From assembly GCA_024291935.2 (NCBI GenBank), contig CM044317.1, positions 58,022,730 to 58,086,729 of the forward strand: a stretch of 64,000 bases of DNA, in the 5' to 3' direction. This DNA comes from Okapia johnstoni (lineage: Eukaryota > Chordata > Mammalia > Artiodactyla > Giraffidae). The translations under genes were made by a program, and so were the position numbers. The notes beneath the pieces are model-generated. The model was not told the DNA's origin and searched no databases. It saw only the letters and a program-made list of their open reading frames with translations. Of this stretch, positions 1 through 9,839 are shown one piece after another (the first letter of the stretch is position 1; the number at the start of each line of letters is the position of its first letter).

Positions 1-213
1 TTTTCATTTAACAGCTTCCGTTCTAAGCATACGGCACTAATATTCTACAGAAAGACTTGGGCAGTGAACAAAGATTAGTCCTTGATCTCTGTCTCACTAG
101 ATTCTAAATGAGCACAACTAAGAGAGTTAAGGTTTAATATAAAAATACTGCAGTGGAATTAAAGAGGCAAAAACAAACAAACAAACAGAAACCCCAACAA
201 CAACCCAACTCAC

Positions 214-331
214 GATAGCAAGAAGAAAGCGTGCGACTATGAAGCTGTAATAATCAAATGTGAATGCCACCGCTATGCCAAACAAAAATACACCGGTGCT
301 TGTGGCCCACAAGACAAGTCGTCTTCCTGCC
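214..331 (-). CDS. SLC22A16: SLC22A16 exon 3 (end of motif A, TM3 and start of TM4)
   Basis: This 118-bp exon encodes residues 179-217 and the last base of codon 178. It completes the MFS motif A as GYLSDR-AGRR and continues through TM3 (about 183-203) into DYYSFIVARFLLAI. The acceptor is TTTTTCAG at 339-332 and the donor is the full consensus GTGAGT at 213-208, giving phase 0 at the exon end. Motif A reads AGRR, whereas the human protein has LGRR as I recall it; the charged Asp and Arg positions are kept. The open frame runs on past the donor to 127, but that part does not match the family and is intronic. Exon 4 and later exons are outside the window to the left, so only the first 217 of roughly 570-580 residues are seen. 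Confidence 0.93.
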
Positions 332-840
332 CTGAAAAATAAGAATCACACAGTGGAAGGAGCAAGGTGTGGCTGCAACAGTTTAAAACATCCACTCTAA
401 TTCAAGAAAGACAAATTCTACCTATATTTTTAGTAGCTTAAGTATTTGACTTATTTATTTTGGGTAAATCATGAGTTAACACACAATTTTTTCAAAAGGC
501 CAGTTTTTCAGTGGCCAAGTCTCCACCTGAGCTGATCACGCTGGGTGGTCCCCAAAGGACCCCCTAACCTGGGATTAGGAGGAAAGGGAGGGAAGATCTG
601 TCCTTTCCCTGTCAGGACCTGCTCTGTCACCTGTTGGATCATCTTCCCTGTTGGGCTGGCTCTTCCCACCAAGGGGGAGGCAACTCTTAATAAGCTCCTC
701 TAAAAACGGAAGTCGAGTGACATTCTGCTAGTAGAATAAGTTGCCTACTTGCCCTATATTTTCATAATTGGGAAGGGCATTTCCCTCTTTAAAAAGCAAA
801 CAAATAACAATTACATGCCTGCAGATTTAAAAAGTGAGAT
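332..840. other. Intron 2, no recognised element
   Basis: Unique-looking intronic sequence upstream of exon 3. I see no repeat family, exon or RNA gene here. Confidence 0.5.
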
Positions 841-875
841 GTAATTCACATGATATAAAATCCAATCTTTTAAAG

Positions 876-1074
876 CAGGGATCCCCAACCTCCAGGCCGC
901 AGAACTGTACCTCCTGTCAGATCAGATAGGCAGAAGCATTGGAATAGAAATAGAGTGCACAATAAAGGTAATGCACTTGAATCATCCTGAAACCATCCCC
1001 CACCTGCCCTGGTCCATGGAAAACCTGTCTTCCATGAAACCAGTCCCTGATGTCGAAAAGGCTGGGGCCCACAG
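876..1074. mobile_element. Non-autonomous hAT-like DNA element with 8-bp target duplication
   Basis: The element starts CAGGGATCCCCAACC and ends with a degenerate inverted copy (GGCTGGGGCCCACAG, about 10 of 15 positions paired). It is flanked by perfect TTTTAAAG repeats at 868-875 and 1075-1082. An 8-bp duplication is the hAT superfamily hallmark. It splits an L1 3' end: the flanking L1 text is continuous if the element and one repeat are removed. I cannot name the subfamily with confidence. Confidence 0.75.
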
Positions 1075-1385
1075 TTTTAAAGTATACAATTCAGTGGGTT
1101 TTTAGTGGATTCACAGAGTTGTGCAACTCATCACTATCTAGTTCCAAGACATTTTCATCCCTCCAAAAAGAAACTCTGCACCCAGGAATCATCATTTCTT
1201 ATTCTCTGTTCCCTCTGTCCCTTGACAGCCACAATCTACTTTCTGTCTTTATCGAGTTGCCTCTTCTGGACATTCTATGTAAATGGAGTTGCACACTATA
1301 AGACCTGGCTTATTTTATTATGCTTTCAAGGTTCATCCATGTTATTGTACTTCATTCCTTTTTATGACTAAATAACATTCCATTG

Positions 1386-1509
1386 GAGAAGTGAATGGCA
1401 ACCCACTCCTGTATTCTTGCCTGGAGAATTCTATGGACAGAGAAGCCTGGTGGTCTACAGTCCACGGAGTCACAAAAGAGTCAGACACGACTGAGCGACT
1501 AACACACAC
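1386..1509 (+). mobile_element. Bov-A-type SINE
   Basis: This is the BovB-3'-derived SINE body (GGCAACCCACTCC, TTCTTGCCTGGAGAAT, GAGTCAGACACGACTGAGCG). It lacks the tRNA-derived 5' half. A perfect 12-bp duplication, AACATTCCATTG, flanks it at 1374-1385 and 1510-1521. Confidence 0.88.
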
Positions 1510-1891
1510 AACATTCCATTGCATGGCTATACCATGTTTTGTTTATCCATTCATCCCTAGATGGACATTTGGACATCGTTCCACTTTTTTGGCTATAATG
1601 AATAATGCTGCCATGAACATTTGTGAACAAGATTTTACGCAAGTTATGTTTTCAACTCTCTTGGATATGTATCTAGGGGTGGAATTTCTGGGTCATATGC
1701 TAACTTTATGTTTAATTTTTGAGGAGCTGCCAGACTGTTTCCAGGATGGTTGCCCCAATTCTACCATCCCAGCAATTTCTCCACATCCACACTTGTTATT
1801 GACAACACTTGTTATTGTCGTCTTTTTGATTACAGCCATTCTAGTGACCAGGGGCATCTCACTATAGTATTGATTTACATTTCCCTAACTG

Positions 1892-2846
1892 GACATGGAA
1901 CAATAGACTGGTTCCAAATAGGAAAAGTAGTACGTCAAGGCTGTATATTGTCACCCTGCTTATTTAACTTCTTTGCAGAGTACATCATGAGAAACGCTGG
2001 GCTGAAAGAAACACAAGCTGGAATCAAGATTTCTGGGAGAAATATCAATAACCTCAGATATGCAGATGACACCACCCTTATGGAAGAAAGTGAAGAAGAA
2101 CTAAAGAGCCTCTTGATGAAAGTGAAAGAGGACAGTGAAAAAATTGGCTTAAAGCTCAACATTCAGAAAACTAAGATCATGGCATCTGGTCCCATCACTT
2201 CATGGGAAGTAAATGGGGAAACAGTGGAAACAGTGTCAGACTTTATTTTTGGGGGCTCCCAAATCACTGCTGATGGTGATTGCAGCCATGAAATTAAAAG
2301 ACGCTTACTCCTTGGAAGGAAGGTTATGACCAACCTAGATAGCATATTTAAAAGCAGAGACATTACTCTGCCAACAAAGGTCTGTCTAATCAAGGCTGTG
2401 GTTTTTCCAGTGGTCATGTATGGATGTGAGAGTTGGACAGTGAAGAAAGCTGAGCACTGAAGAATTGATGCTTTTGAACTGTGGTGTTGGAGAAGACTCT
2501 TGAGAGTCCCTTGGACTGCAAGGAGATCCAACCAGTCCATCCTAAAGGAGATCAGTCCTGAATGTTTATTGGAAGGACTGATATTGAAGCTGAAACTTCA
2601 ATACTTTGGCCACCTCATGCGAAGAGTTGACTCATTGGAAAAGACCCTGATGCTGGGAAGGATTGGGGGCAGGAGGAGAAGGGGACGACAGAGGATTAGA
2701 TGGTTGGATGCCATCACCGACTCAATGGACATTGGTTTGGATAAACTCCGGGAGTTGGTGATGGACAGGGAGGCCTGGCGTGCTGCAATTCATGGGGTCG
2801 CAAAGAGTCGGACACAACTGAGCGACTGAACTGAACTGAACTGAAC
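1892..2846 (+). mobile_element. BovB LINE (RTE clade), 5'-truncated
   Basis: This is the last ~955 bp of a BovB element. It encodes the reverse-transcriptase YADDT motif (NNLRYADDTTLM at about 2050-2085) and the C-terminal region to the end of ORF2 ([11 protein letters not shown], stop at about 2827). It then has the typical ACTGAACTGAACTGA tail. An in-frame TGA at 2458-2460, in place of the consensus CGA, splits the reading frame, so the copy is dead. It lies inside the old L1 in intron 2. Confidence 0.93.
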
Positions 2847-3045
2847 AATTGTTGATGTCGAACATTTTTATATGTGCTTATTGGCCATTTGTATATATTC
2901 TTTGGCAAAATATCCATCCAAATAATTTGTCCATTTTTGAATTGGGTTATTTGTCTTTTTATTGTTGAGTTATAAGAGTTTTTTATGTATTCTAGATACT
3001 AGACTGTCATTAGATATATGATTTGCAAATATTTTCTCCCTATGA

Positions 3046-4129
3046 GATGTCCCTGACAGATCATTTTAAGACAAAAGAATACAGTCCTGAGATTTCAAGC
3101 AACAGGTTTGCCCATTGCAGCACAGAGTATGTAAGCAAACTGGAAACTGTCACGTTCACAGCCTCAGCCTGCTCTGCTCCCACGGGCACTAGTAAGGATT
3201 GTTGGCCCTACATATAAAGGTTTCCCAATCTCATCTGAGCCCTGAATCTCATTTTAAACTATTTTCATCTATCCCTCTTCTACCCACAATGTTTTCATTC
3301 TCGGTAACAGATGAGCAGCTCTCTTGATGATGAGCAGAGAACAGAGAACATCAAAGAGAAAGCTCTGCAATTTCCTGCTCTGCCCAGCTGCCAACACGAC
3401 CTGCATCTGCCTGCAGCCTTTTTTATTCCCTCCTGTCCAGAGACGCACACCCTTTTCTCTTCGAATACCATTTTGCAATCTTTGTATTGGATCATGTCTC
3501 TTCCCATCTCCTCTGAGGCCTTATTCTACCAATTACTTCTTTTCCCTCTATCTCTCCCACTCCTCTGACTTCTCCCTTTCAGTTGAAGTCTCTTCCAGCC
3601 AAAGACAAGAACCTTCTCTGGATCCCCATCATTCCTGTAGCCACCTTGACCTAAGCAGTTTACATTATTCTGAACCCCATATGGACAAGGGATGTGGGAG
3701 GTGTGGGGGAAGACCTGGGTCCTCCTCACTTTAGGCTTCCATAGTCTTTGTCTCCATGGCCTTTACCTCTAATATGGCCCCAGACACAGCAAAGCCCTAT
3801 AATTTTTCTTTCGATGTGTTTGTTGGTCCCATGTGACTAGCACACACTGAGGCCAGGGATTTCTGACCTAAGCAGTTGTCTTTAGGTTCCCAGTGCCCAG
3901 GACATGCCTGTAAAATCCATAACTATGTTATATGTTCATTTTAAAGTATATTTTTTAAAAATTTGGTCAGTACATCACACAATTTCATAGATATCACTGC
4001 ATAGGGCCAGACTATCCTCCTAAAAAGCAAGTCTATTTAAAGAAAAAAAATTCAAAGTAATAACCAGTAGCCACTGAGTGGTTATATGTCCAGGGTACTT
4101 TTTCTGTGTTAATTTTGCAATAACTCTCT
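3046..4129. other. Intron 2, no recognised element
   Basis: Mixed-composition intronic sequence. Several short open frames on both strands overlap around 3270-3730, but none resembles a known protein. Confidence 0.5.
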
Positions 4130-4262
4130 GAGAGGAGTATTGTTATTTTCATTGCCAGCTTGCACACAAGATTCTGAAATGCAGGTCAGGCAATGTGCCA
4201 GGGTCCACAGCTAATAAATGGCAGAACACAGGTGGACTGTCTTCAGAACCCATCCCCTTAAT
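4130..4262 (-). repeat. MIR SINE
   Basis: Antisense MIR core text is recognisable: GGTCAGGCAATGTGCCAGGGTCCACAGCTAATAAATGGCAGAACACAGGT-type wording, seen in pieces as CCACAGCTAATAAATGGCAG. It is strongly diverged, as expected of an ancient mammalian SINE. Confidence 0.7.
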
Positions 4263-4428
4263 GTTATTTTGTGTCCCTAAATAACACATCAGCAAAGAAG
4301 TATGTATTTAGATAGGAAGTATGGAAATGACTAAAGTTTTGAACATAATTCCCTGTCCCCTAAGACAATGAGACAGGAAAACGAACCCTACACTGATGGA
4401 TGAAACAATGTGAAAAGCTTCATGTTAC

Positions 4429-4908
4429 CTGTCGGAGAGGTAGCCAAAGATCACTGCTCCCAGCAGGACTCCAAACATAAACATGGGCTGGATCAGCCTT
4501 CCGAACCACTCTCGGTTACACACCAGATCCCACTGGGTCACCACAGTGCTGAGCCACTTGCTTCTGTCGTAGATGTAGCCATCCAAGCAAGGGAAGCTAC
4601 TCTTCTGGCCACTGTACTCATAGTCCAGACTCGACTGGTCATCCCTCCGGAACCTCTGACAGCTGGTAAGCTCCCAGATCTCCCCGTTCTGCAGCTGCAC
4701 AAGGATGTGATCTTCACGGCCTATGGAGAACTGGGTCCAGATGTCCTCCAACTGCCAAGTAGAGAGGTCTTGGAAAAGAACCTGACTCACATTGCCTGGG
4801 GGCCTGCAGGTATGCTGGGGGGCCACTGACAAGAACACAGAAGCCAAGTAGTGGATACCACAAGAGATATTCTGGAAGGCACATATAAAATAGAGAAATA
4901 TTTGGTAT
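4429..4908 (-). CDS. SLC22A16: SLC22A16 exon 2 (TM1, large extracellular loop, TM2)
   Basis: This 480-bp exon encodes residues 19-177 and parts of codons 18 and 178 of an SLC22-family organic cation/carnitine transporter of the plasma membrane. TM1 lies at about residues 21-45. The large extracellular loop that marks SLC22 proteins spans about 46-150 and has cysteines at 52, 101, 125 and 148 and an NVS glycosylation sequon at 57. TM2 lies at about 155-174. The exon closes with GYLSDR, the start of the MFS motif A between TM2 and TM3. The acceptor is a long pyrimidine tract ending CAG at 4911-4909, and the donor is AG|GTAAC after 4429. The frame is intact. Similarity to SLC22A16 (LYFICAFQNISCGIHYLASVF, NGEIWEL, FPC-DGYIYD) is much closer than to SLC22A1-A5. 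SLC22A16 is known for carnitine transport in testis and epididymis and for uptake of cationic drugs. Confidence 0.96.
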
Positions 4909-5657
4909 CTGCAAAGAGAGAGGAAAAGAAACAAGTTATTATAGCTGACCTATGGGCTAAAAAAAAAAAAAGACATAGGCAAACATGAAGGGTCTCCATT
5001 ATGCTTAGTTTGAATAAAGGGATAAACACAACCAAATCCTGTTGGGGACCTAAGAGGCATCCCATTATGACAACCCTATGAATATGACTGAGAGGGTAAC
5101 ATACATCATATATGACGTACATTTTTATACTTCGACTCCTCCCCACTCCACAAATTCCAGTGCTCAAACTTGACACAATCCCCACAAAGAGCAGACAGAT
5201 TTTGTTTGTGTGAAGTTTACCTGCCTGCCCCTGGAGGCGTTTGGGTTTGGTATCTAAGTCGTTTCATCACCTGGAGAGGCGCCACTGCTGCAAAACTCAC
5301 ATTCTCTGACCACAGCCTCCCATCCTCCCAGCTCCCCCTGTGCCTCCCATTGACCCCATCTCCTGCACTGTTCGGGGCTCCAGGCTTTGGCTCCCACCAG
5401 CTTCTCCAGTTTACTGCCACCTTCCTGGCCTCACTCCTTCCGCAGCCAGCCTGAACCCCACAGTTGTCACTAGAGCTTTCCATAGAGTCGCACAAGTTCT
5501 CTATTCACGTTCTCCATTCACACCCAGTCCCTCCAACAGAGCACCTCCCCTGGCAGGCCTCTGAAGCTAGGATCTGTCTTCTCTGCCCCACCCACAGGTG
5601 CTGAGAAGGTCTTAAGCACACTTTCAGTTCAAATTTCCCTTTTCCTGTCACAAGGAT

Positions 5658-5864
5658 GTGCTGTGCTTAGTCTCTCAGTCATGTCTGACTCTTTGCGACT
5701 CCATGGCCTGTAGCCCAAAAGGCTCCTCTGTCCATGGAATTTTCCAGGCAAGAATACTGGAGTGGGTTGCCATTCCCTTCTCCAGGGGATCTTCCCGACC
5801 CAGGGATCGAGCCCAGGTCTCCCGTATTGCAGGAAGATTCTTTAGCAGCTGAGCCACCAGGGAA
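5658..5864 (-). mobile_element. Bov-tA SINE
   Basis: This is a full tRNA-Glu plus BovB-tail SINE in antisense, from the GACTGAGAGACTAAGCAC-type 3' end to the GCTTCCCTGGTGGCTCAG-type 5' end. An 11-bp duplication, GTCACAAGGAT, flanks it at 5647-5657 and 5865-5875. It lies in intron 1. Confidence 0.92.
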
Positions 5865-5875
5865 GTCACAAGGAT

Positions 5876-6183
5876 AACTTCCTCAAAAAAAACAAAATCC
5901 TACTTCCTTAGGTGTCTAGCATTCTAACAAATCATTTTCTCCCTTGTAAAGATTGCTGTCCACCACGTGTCTATCCAGCCCAAGGTTCCTTCAGAACAAC
6001 AGACTTAGACACAACATATCACTATGCCCACAGCCAAGAGAAACACTAATGGAAAAAGAATAAGACAGGAAAACCAGAGGTAAGTAAAAGCAAAGATGAC
6101 CAGAACCTCCAGGAAACAGACCTATGCTATCTGGGTGACAGGTGAAGAAAATTACATTCAGTCCTAGATTGATATCATTCTAT
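5876..6183. other. Intron 1, no recognised element
   Basis: Unique-looking sequence between two Bov-tA copies. No feature seen. Confidence 0.45.
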
Positions 6184-6191
6184 ATAATAAA

Positions 6192-6421
6192 ACGTGCTTG
6201 CGTATGTGCTAAGTCACTTCAGTCGTGTCTGACTCTTTGTGACCCCATGGACCGTAGCCTGCTAGGCTCCTCTGTCCATGGGGATTCTCTAGGCAAGAAT
6301 ACTGGAGTGGGCTGCCATGCCCTCCTTCAGTATCTTCCCCACCTAGGGGCTGAACCTGTGTCTCTTATGTCTCCTACATTGACAGGCAGGTTCTTTATCG
6401 CTAGCACTACCTTGGCAACCC
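6192..6421 (-). mobile_element. Bov-tA SINE
   Basis: This is an antisense Bov-tA, somewhat more diverged than the copy at 5658. It is flanked by ATAATAAA at 6184-6191 and 6422-6429. It lies in intron 1. Confidence 0.88.
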
Positions 6422-6447
6422 ATAATAAAGCATAACTAGTATTATAC

Positions 6448-6662
6448 CACTGTGGTTAAAAGCATGGACTCCAGAACCAGACTACCAAAGTTTGAAGCTT
6501 GTCTCTGGTTACTTACCACCTGGGTCTTTTGGGCAAGATTCTTACCCTTTATGTGCCTCAGTTTTCTCATCTGAAAAATGAGTTGCTATGGGAATGTAGA
6601 GTTACTACATGTAAACCACCATGGCATACTGTAGGTACATGTTAAGTGTTAGATACTATGAT
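6448..6662 (+). repeat. MIR SINE
   Basis: Near full-length sense MIR: GTGGTTAAAAGCATGGACTC at the start, CCTCAGTTTTCTCATCTG in the core, and the GGTACATGTTAAGTG-type 3' end. Confidence 0.8.
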
Positions 6663-6669
6663 GTTCATA

Positions 6670-7595
6670 AGGTGAAGTCAAAAAAGAGCCTGAAAGGGTC
6701 ATATACTGACAGAAAGAAAAACACCACTTATACCCATACATCTAAGTCAGCCACAAGGCTCATCATTCCAACTCTGAAATTTTAAACTCGCTCTCTCTTT
6801 ATTCCAAGATAACTCAAAGATCCAGGCTCTTAGCTCCCCCAACACAATGCCTGAATCTCAGTTTCCTCAATTCCCTCTGACATAGGGCTTAAACTGTGAA
6901 GTTTTTGTAACTTCAGTACAAACTTATATTTTGTCTTGAACAACACCTAATTCTTCTTAGGTGTCCTGCTTTCCTCTTTTAAAGGTGATTTGGACAGTGT
7001 TTCCTCACCTTAGAAATGACCAATGAGAGACAATTAGGGCCTTCTGTTTAACACTGTCACTAGGTTTCCTTAAGACTAGATAACAATACACAATAACCTC
7101 CCTCTTTATTTATAGATAATGAAGAGACCAATGACAGCAAATGCCAGAGAAAGTATGGGCTACTATGATATGGTCACACTATTTTCACCTTTTGCTGTAA
7201 GCATTGACATGTTACCTTTTTCCTTTCTATAAGCAGCTTTCACAATCTACCTTTCCTATCAGAATGGGGACTCAGGTAACAATAATAGTCATGATTTATC
7301 GATAAATTACAGAATGATAAGATTTTGCATACTCTACTATGACTGGCTAAGAGCTGTCTCCCCAAATCCATTCTCCCTTTCTCCCACCACACCGAGCCAC
7401 ATCTGACCATGTGGGTGAGGACACGGAGCAGCTGCCCCAGATGCTGTCGATGGTGGAGTTGCCTCACCCACTTGGGCCCCTGGACGAAACCATGGAGCAC
7501 AACCTGCCCTGGACAGTTACCAGAGACAAAATACAACTGAGGGGTCTCTTTGTTACAGCTCCTAAGTATGGTGATTAATCCCTGAAATACATGGG
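6670..7595. other. Intron 1, no recognised element
   Basis: Unique-looking intronic sequence. No exon-like or repeat signal that I can name. Confidence 0.45.
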
Positions 7596-7599
7596 GAAA

Positions 7600-8600
7600 G
7601 AATGGTATTAGTAACTACTACCTCATAAGGTTATCATGAGGATGAAATGACAGCTGCATGTGGAGTCCTTATAACAAATGTGTAGTACTATTATTACCCC
7701 CATTTCACAGATGAGGAAGGGGTAAGTCAAATGCTCAAGACCATATAATTAATACTTGGTAAGCCAGGATTGGAACTCGGACATCCATTCCCAGAGCTGA
7801 TTTTGTAATCCCGATGCCATTCATAAAATGAGATAATAAATGAAGGACCTGGCTGAGTCCCAGGGTTGCACTCAGGAGAGCATCCTAGTTGACAACATGG
7901 GCTGTGGAGGCCAATGAACATGCAATGACATCGAATTCTCTGCTACTAAGAGATTTGTGATTTAGGTGCAAGACCTGGTTTCCTCATGTGTAAAATGAGA
8001 GTGATTACCACTAGTCTCAAAGGGCTGCAGTGAAGGTTAAAGAAGTTAACATGTACAAAGAATTTAGGACAGAGCCGGGCACAACTGAGCATTCAATAAT
8101 GCAGGTATCAGGAGGAAGTAGGGGAGAGTTGGGGCCTCCTGCCCCTCCCCGGCCTGCTTCACCACTCCTTTCTTGTGGACACTGGGAATCATAACCAACA
8201 TCTGTGCAACTTTTCACCCTGGAGAACAGCACATCATCATCTCTTCATTACAAGCCTGGAAGGGAGCTAAAGGCAGGAATGATTATAATTCTCATTTTGC
8301 GCATAGGAAACTGAGACACAGTATTCCCAGGGTCACCTTAGCAGTGAGTGGCAGGCCAGGATTCAGACTGAGCCCCAAACCTCTGGATCCACACTTTCTA
8401 TGGCTCCTCGCCCAGCTACTCTTCTCCCAAAACGTTCTGGGTCAAAGTAGTATTTCTCCACGAATGAATGAATAAATGAATGAATAAAATTAATTTGACA
8501 AAGGAAAAGAGGGTGACAATCATACAAAGGTTAAACCTAGGTCCCACCCTACAGTAGTTGTGGGTCCTTGACCCAGCCTCAGTTTCCCAATCATTAAAGT
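7600..8600. repeat. Cluster of MIR fragments in both orientations
   Basis: At least four MIR pieces follow one another: sense 3' half at about 7600-7680, antisense at 7686-7830 (CCCATTTCACAGATGAGGAA), sense at 7880-8100 (TTTCCTCATGTGTAAAATGA), and antisense at 8255-8395 (CATAGGAAACTGAGACACAG). There is also a weak sense fragment near 8540-8610. All are highly diverged. The cluster ends about 280 bp before the CpG island. Confidence 0.7.
8463..8488. repeat. AATG-type simple repeat
   Basis: A short run of GAATGAATGAATAAATGAAT units. Confidence 0.7.
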
Positions 8601-8679
8601 AAGGATTCACCCCCACCCGTTTGTAAGATTCCGCACTGTGTAGTTGGCACATATTAGGTTTCCATAAACCGAAAACAAA

Positions 8680-8692
8680 CACACACACACAC
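8680..8692. repeat. (CA)n microsatellite, short
   Basis: About six CA units followed by GAGAGA. Confidence 0.8.
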
Positions 8693-8910
8693 AGAGAGAA
8701 AAAGAACGAACAAACTTTAAACGGTTGTTCCTAGACCAATTCAATACCTGCCAGGCACTGAAGGAGACTCTACCACGGGTTGGGGCGGGACAGCAGTCGT
8801 CTGGGGAAGTGAAAGAGGAGCCCATTTGGCAGATTAGAGAAACGAGCTGCCAAGAACAGGCATTCCTCCTGTCACCTGGCCTCTGCAGCCGGAGCTTTGG
8901 ACTCCGGCAC

Positions 8911-8925
8911 CGGCAGAGGGCGCGC
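8911..8925 (+). promoter_or_regulatory. CTCF-like motif at the CpG island edge
   Basis: The sequence CGGCAGAGGGCGCGC fits the CTCF core (CCNNNAGRGGGCGC type). It lies in intron 1, about 300 bp inside the gene from exon 1. Occupancy is inferred only. Confidence 0.45.
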
Positions 8926-9219
8926 CGAGGGGCCCCCGTACCCACCACTCCCGAAGCGAGCCCCCAGAGGCCCCTGCTCGCTCTGGGGGCCTCCGGCCTC
9001 CAGAGTTCGAGAGGATCAGCCCAGGGCCAGGAGTCAGGACCCCGGCCTCCGGACTTTTCCCGGAAAGGAGGGGTGGGGAGATGTGTTCAGATCGCGAGCT
9101 CTGCGCGCGCAAAAACCCCACCGCAACGGAAAGAAACAGACCCCACCGGCGCCTCCACCCACGTGGCTGTGGCTCCCCCAGCACCGTCCTCCCTCCCCAC
9201 CCCTACCCCAACTCCCTAC

Positions 9220-9272
9220 CTGCCGAAGTGCCCGACGCTGTCAAAAATCAGCTCCAAGTTGCTGGACCCCAT
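9220..9272 (-). CDS. SLC22A16: SLC22A16 exon 1, coding part (start codon and first 17 2/3 codons)
   Basis: Reading the minus strand from the ATG at 9272-9270 gives MGSSNLELIFDSVGHFGR. This is the short intracellular N-terminus expected of SLC22A16, whose members begin MGS and have a conserved VGHFGR just before the first membrane helix. The exon ends after AG at 9220, followed by GTAG (donor GT at 9219-9218), leaving phase 2. Arg18 is completed by the first base of exon 2. I chose this ATG because it gives the family N-terminus, lies in the CpG island and joins exon 2 in frame. The longer open frame upstream (to 9965) is GC-rich and does not resemble the family. The 5' UTR and transcription start cannot be placed from sequence alone. 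Confidence 0.92.
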
Positions 9273-9352
9273 GGTGCCGCCGTGCACCACGCTCCGAAGA
9301 GGGACGCGCGAAGCTCGCCTAGTGCCGGGGACTGCGGGCACAGCTGTGCCCT

Positions 9353-9366
9353 GCCCCGCCCCGCCC
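9353..9366 (-). promoter_or_regulatory. Overlapping GC boxes upstream of SLC22A16
   Basis: On the minus strand this reads GGGCGGGGCGGGGC, two overlapping SP1/KLF-type GC boxes 81-94 bp upstream of the start codon inside the CpG island. The motif match is clear; its use as a promoter element is inferred from position. Confidence 0.55.
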
Positions 9367-9604
9367 GGCCCCCGCCGACCTGCCCGCCCCGGCTTTGGCG
9401 TCTCCCGCGCGTCAAAGGGCTCGAGCGCGCGCGGGGGCCAGGCTGTGTTCCTTCTCTTACCCTCTAGAGAGTCCCCGCCGCCGCGGGCTCTTGCACGGCG
9501 CGCCGTGCTCCCGGAGCCCGCGGTGGCACGGTGCGCCCATCCCAAGCCCCGCCACTTCCCGCGCCCTTCCTGCCGCCCCATCAGACCCTTGACACCGCGT
9601 CCAT

Positions 9605-9722
9605 TTCGGTCGCCGCTCTCGAGGGGCGCGCCGGTGCCTGGGAAGGGTGGTCCACCTGGCAGCCCAAGGTGGGGAATGCATACTCCACTCTTGGGCACAA
9701 ACATCGTTTTCTCAGAGAAGTC
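9605..9722. repeat. Source copy of a 118-bp promoter-region duplication
   Basis: This segment, at the upstream edge of the SLC22A16 CpG island, is matched without gaps by 10944-11061 with three differences (9628, 9657 and 9658). CpG richness continuing on its left side marks it as the original; the other copy is an island in L1 sequence. Confidence 0.9.
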
Positions 9723-9788
9723 CACCCGTTTAGGGGCTATAAGAACAGAGCACAAAGAATGGATTCTGATGACCCTGAGAAGTGGCAG

Positions 9789-9834
9789 GAACTTGCAGAG
9801 CTGTGTGGAACGAACTTGCAGAGCTGTGTGGAAC
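9789..9834. repeat. Perfect 23-bp tandem duplication
   Basis: GAACTTGCAGAGCTGTGTGG plus AAC occurs at 9789-9811 and again directly after at 9812-9834 with no difference. It lies about 520 bp upstream of the SLC22A16 start codon. Confidence 0.95.
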
Positions 9835-9839
9835 ATGTA

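Larger units (their letters stand above)
841..3045 (-). mobile_element. Old L1 3' region in intron 2, broken by three later insertions
   Basis: Antisense L1 3' UTR and ORF2-end text runs in order through 841-867, 1083-1385, 1510-1891 and about 2847-3045. Between the pieces lie a hAT element, a Bov SINE and a BovB fragment. Landmarks are the AT-rich 3' UTR near 1083-1340 and the degenerate ORF2 C-terminal region afterwards. Many substitutions show it is the oldest layer. Confidence 0.8.
8880..9650. promoter_or_regulatory. SLC22A16: CpG island over SLC22A16 exon 1
   Basis: This stretch is dense in G, C and CpG, including repeated GCGCGC, CGCG and CCGCCG words, in contrast to the AT-rich, CpG-poor remainder of the window. 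It covers coding exon 1, the start of intron 1 and about 380 bp upstream of the ATG. Minus-strand GC boxes (SP1-type) lie about 80-95 bp upstream of the ATG at 9353-9366. No clear TATA box is visible. This is the expected promoter of the gene and could be bidirectional. The boundaries are judged by eye. Confidence 0.8.

Noticed and set aside
1750..2829. Reverse-transcriptase open frames as host genes
   Set aside because: They are the ORF2 of a truncated BovB with a stop in the middle, not a cellular gene. The same applies to 17243-18076 and 29758-30075.
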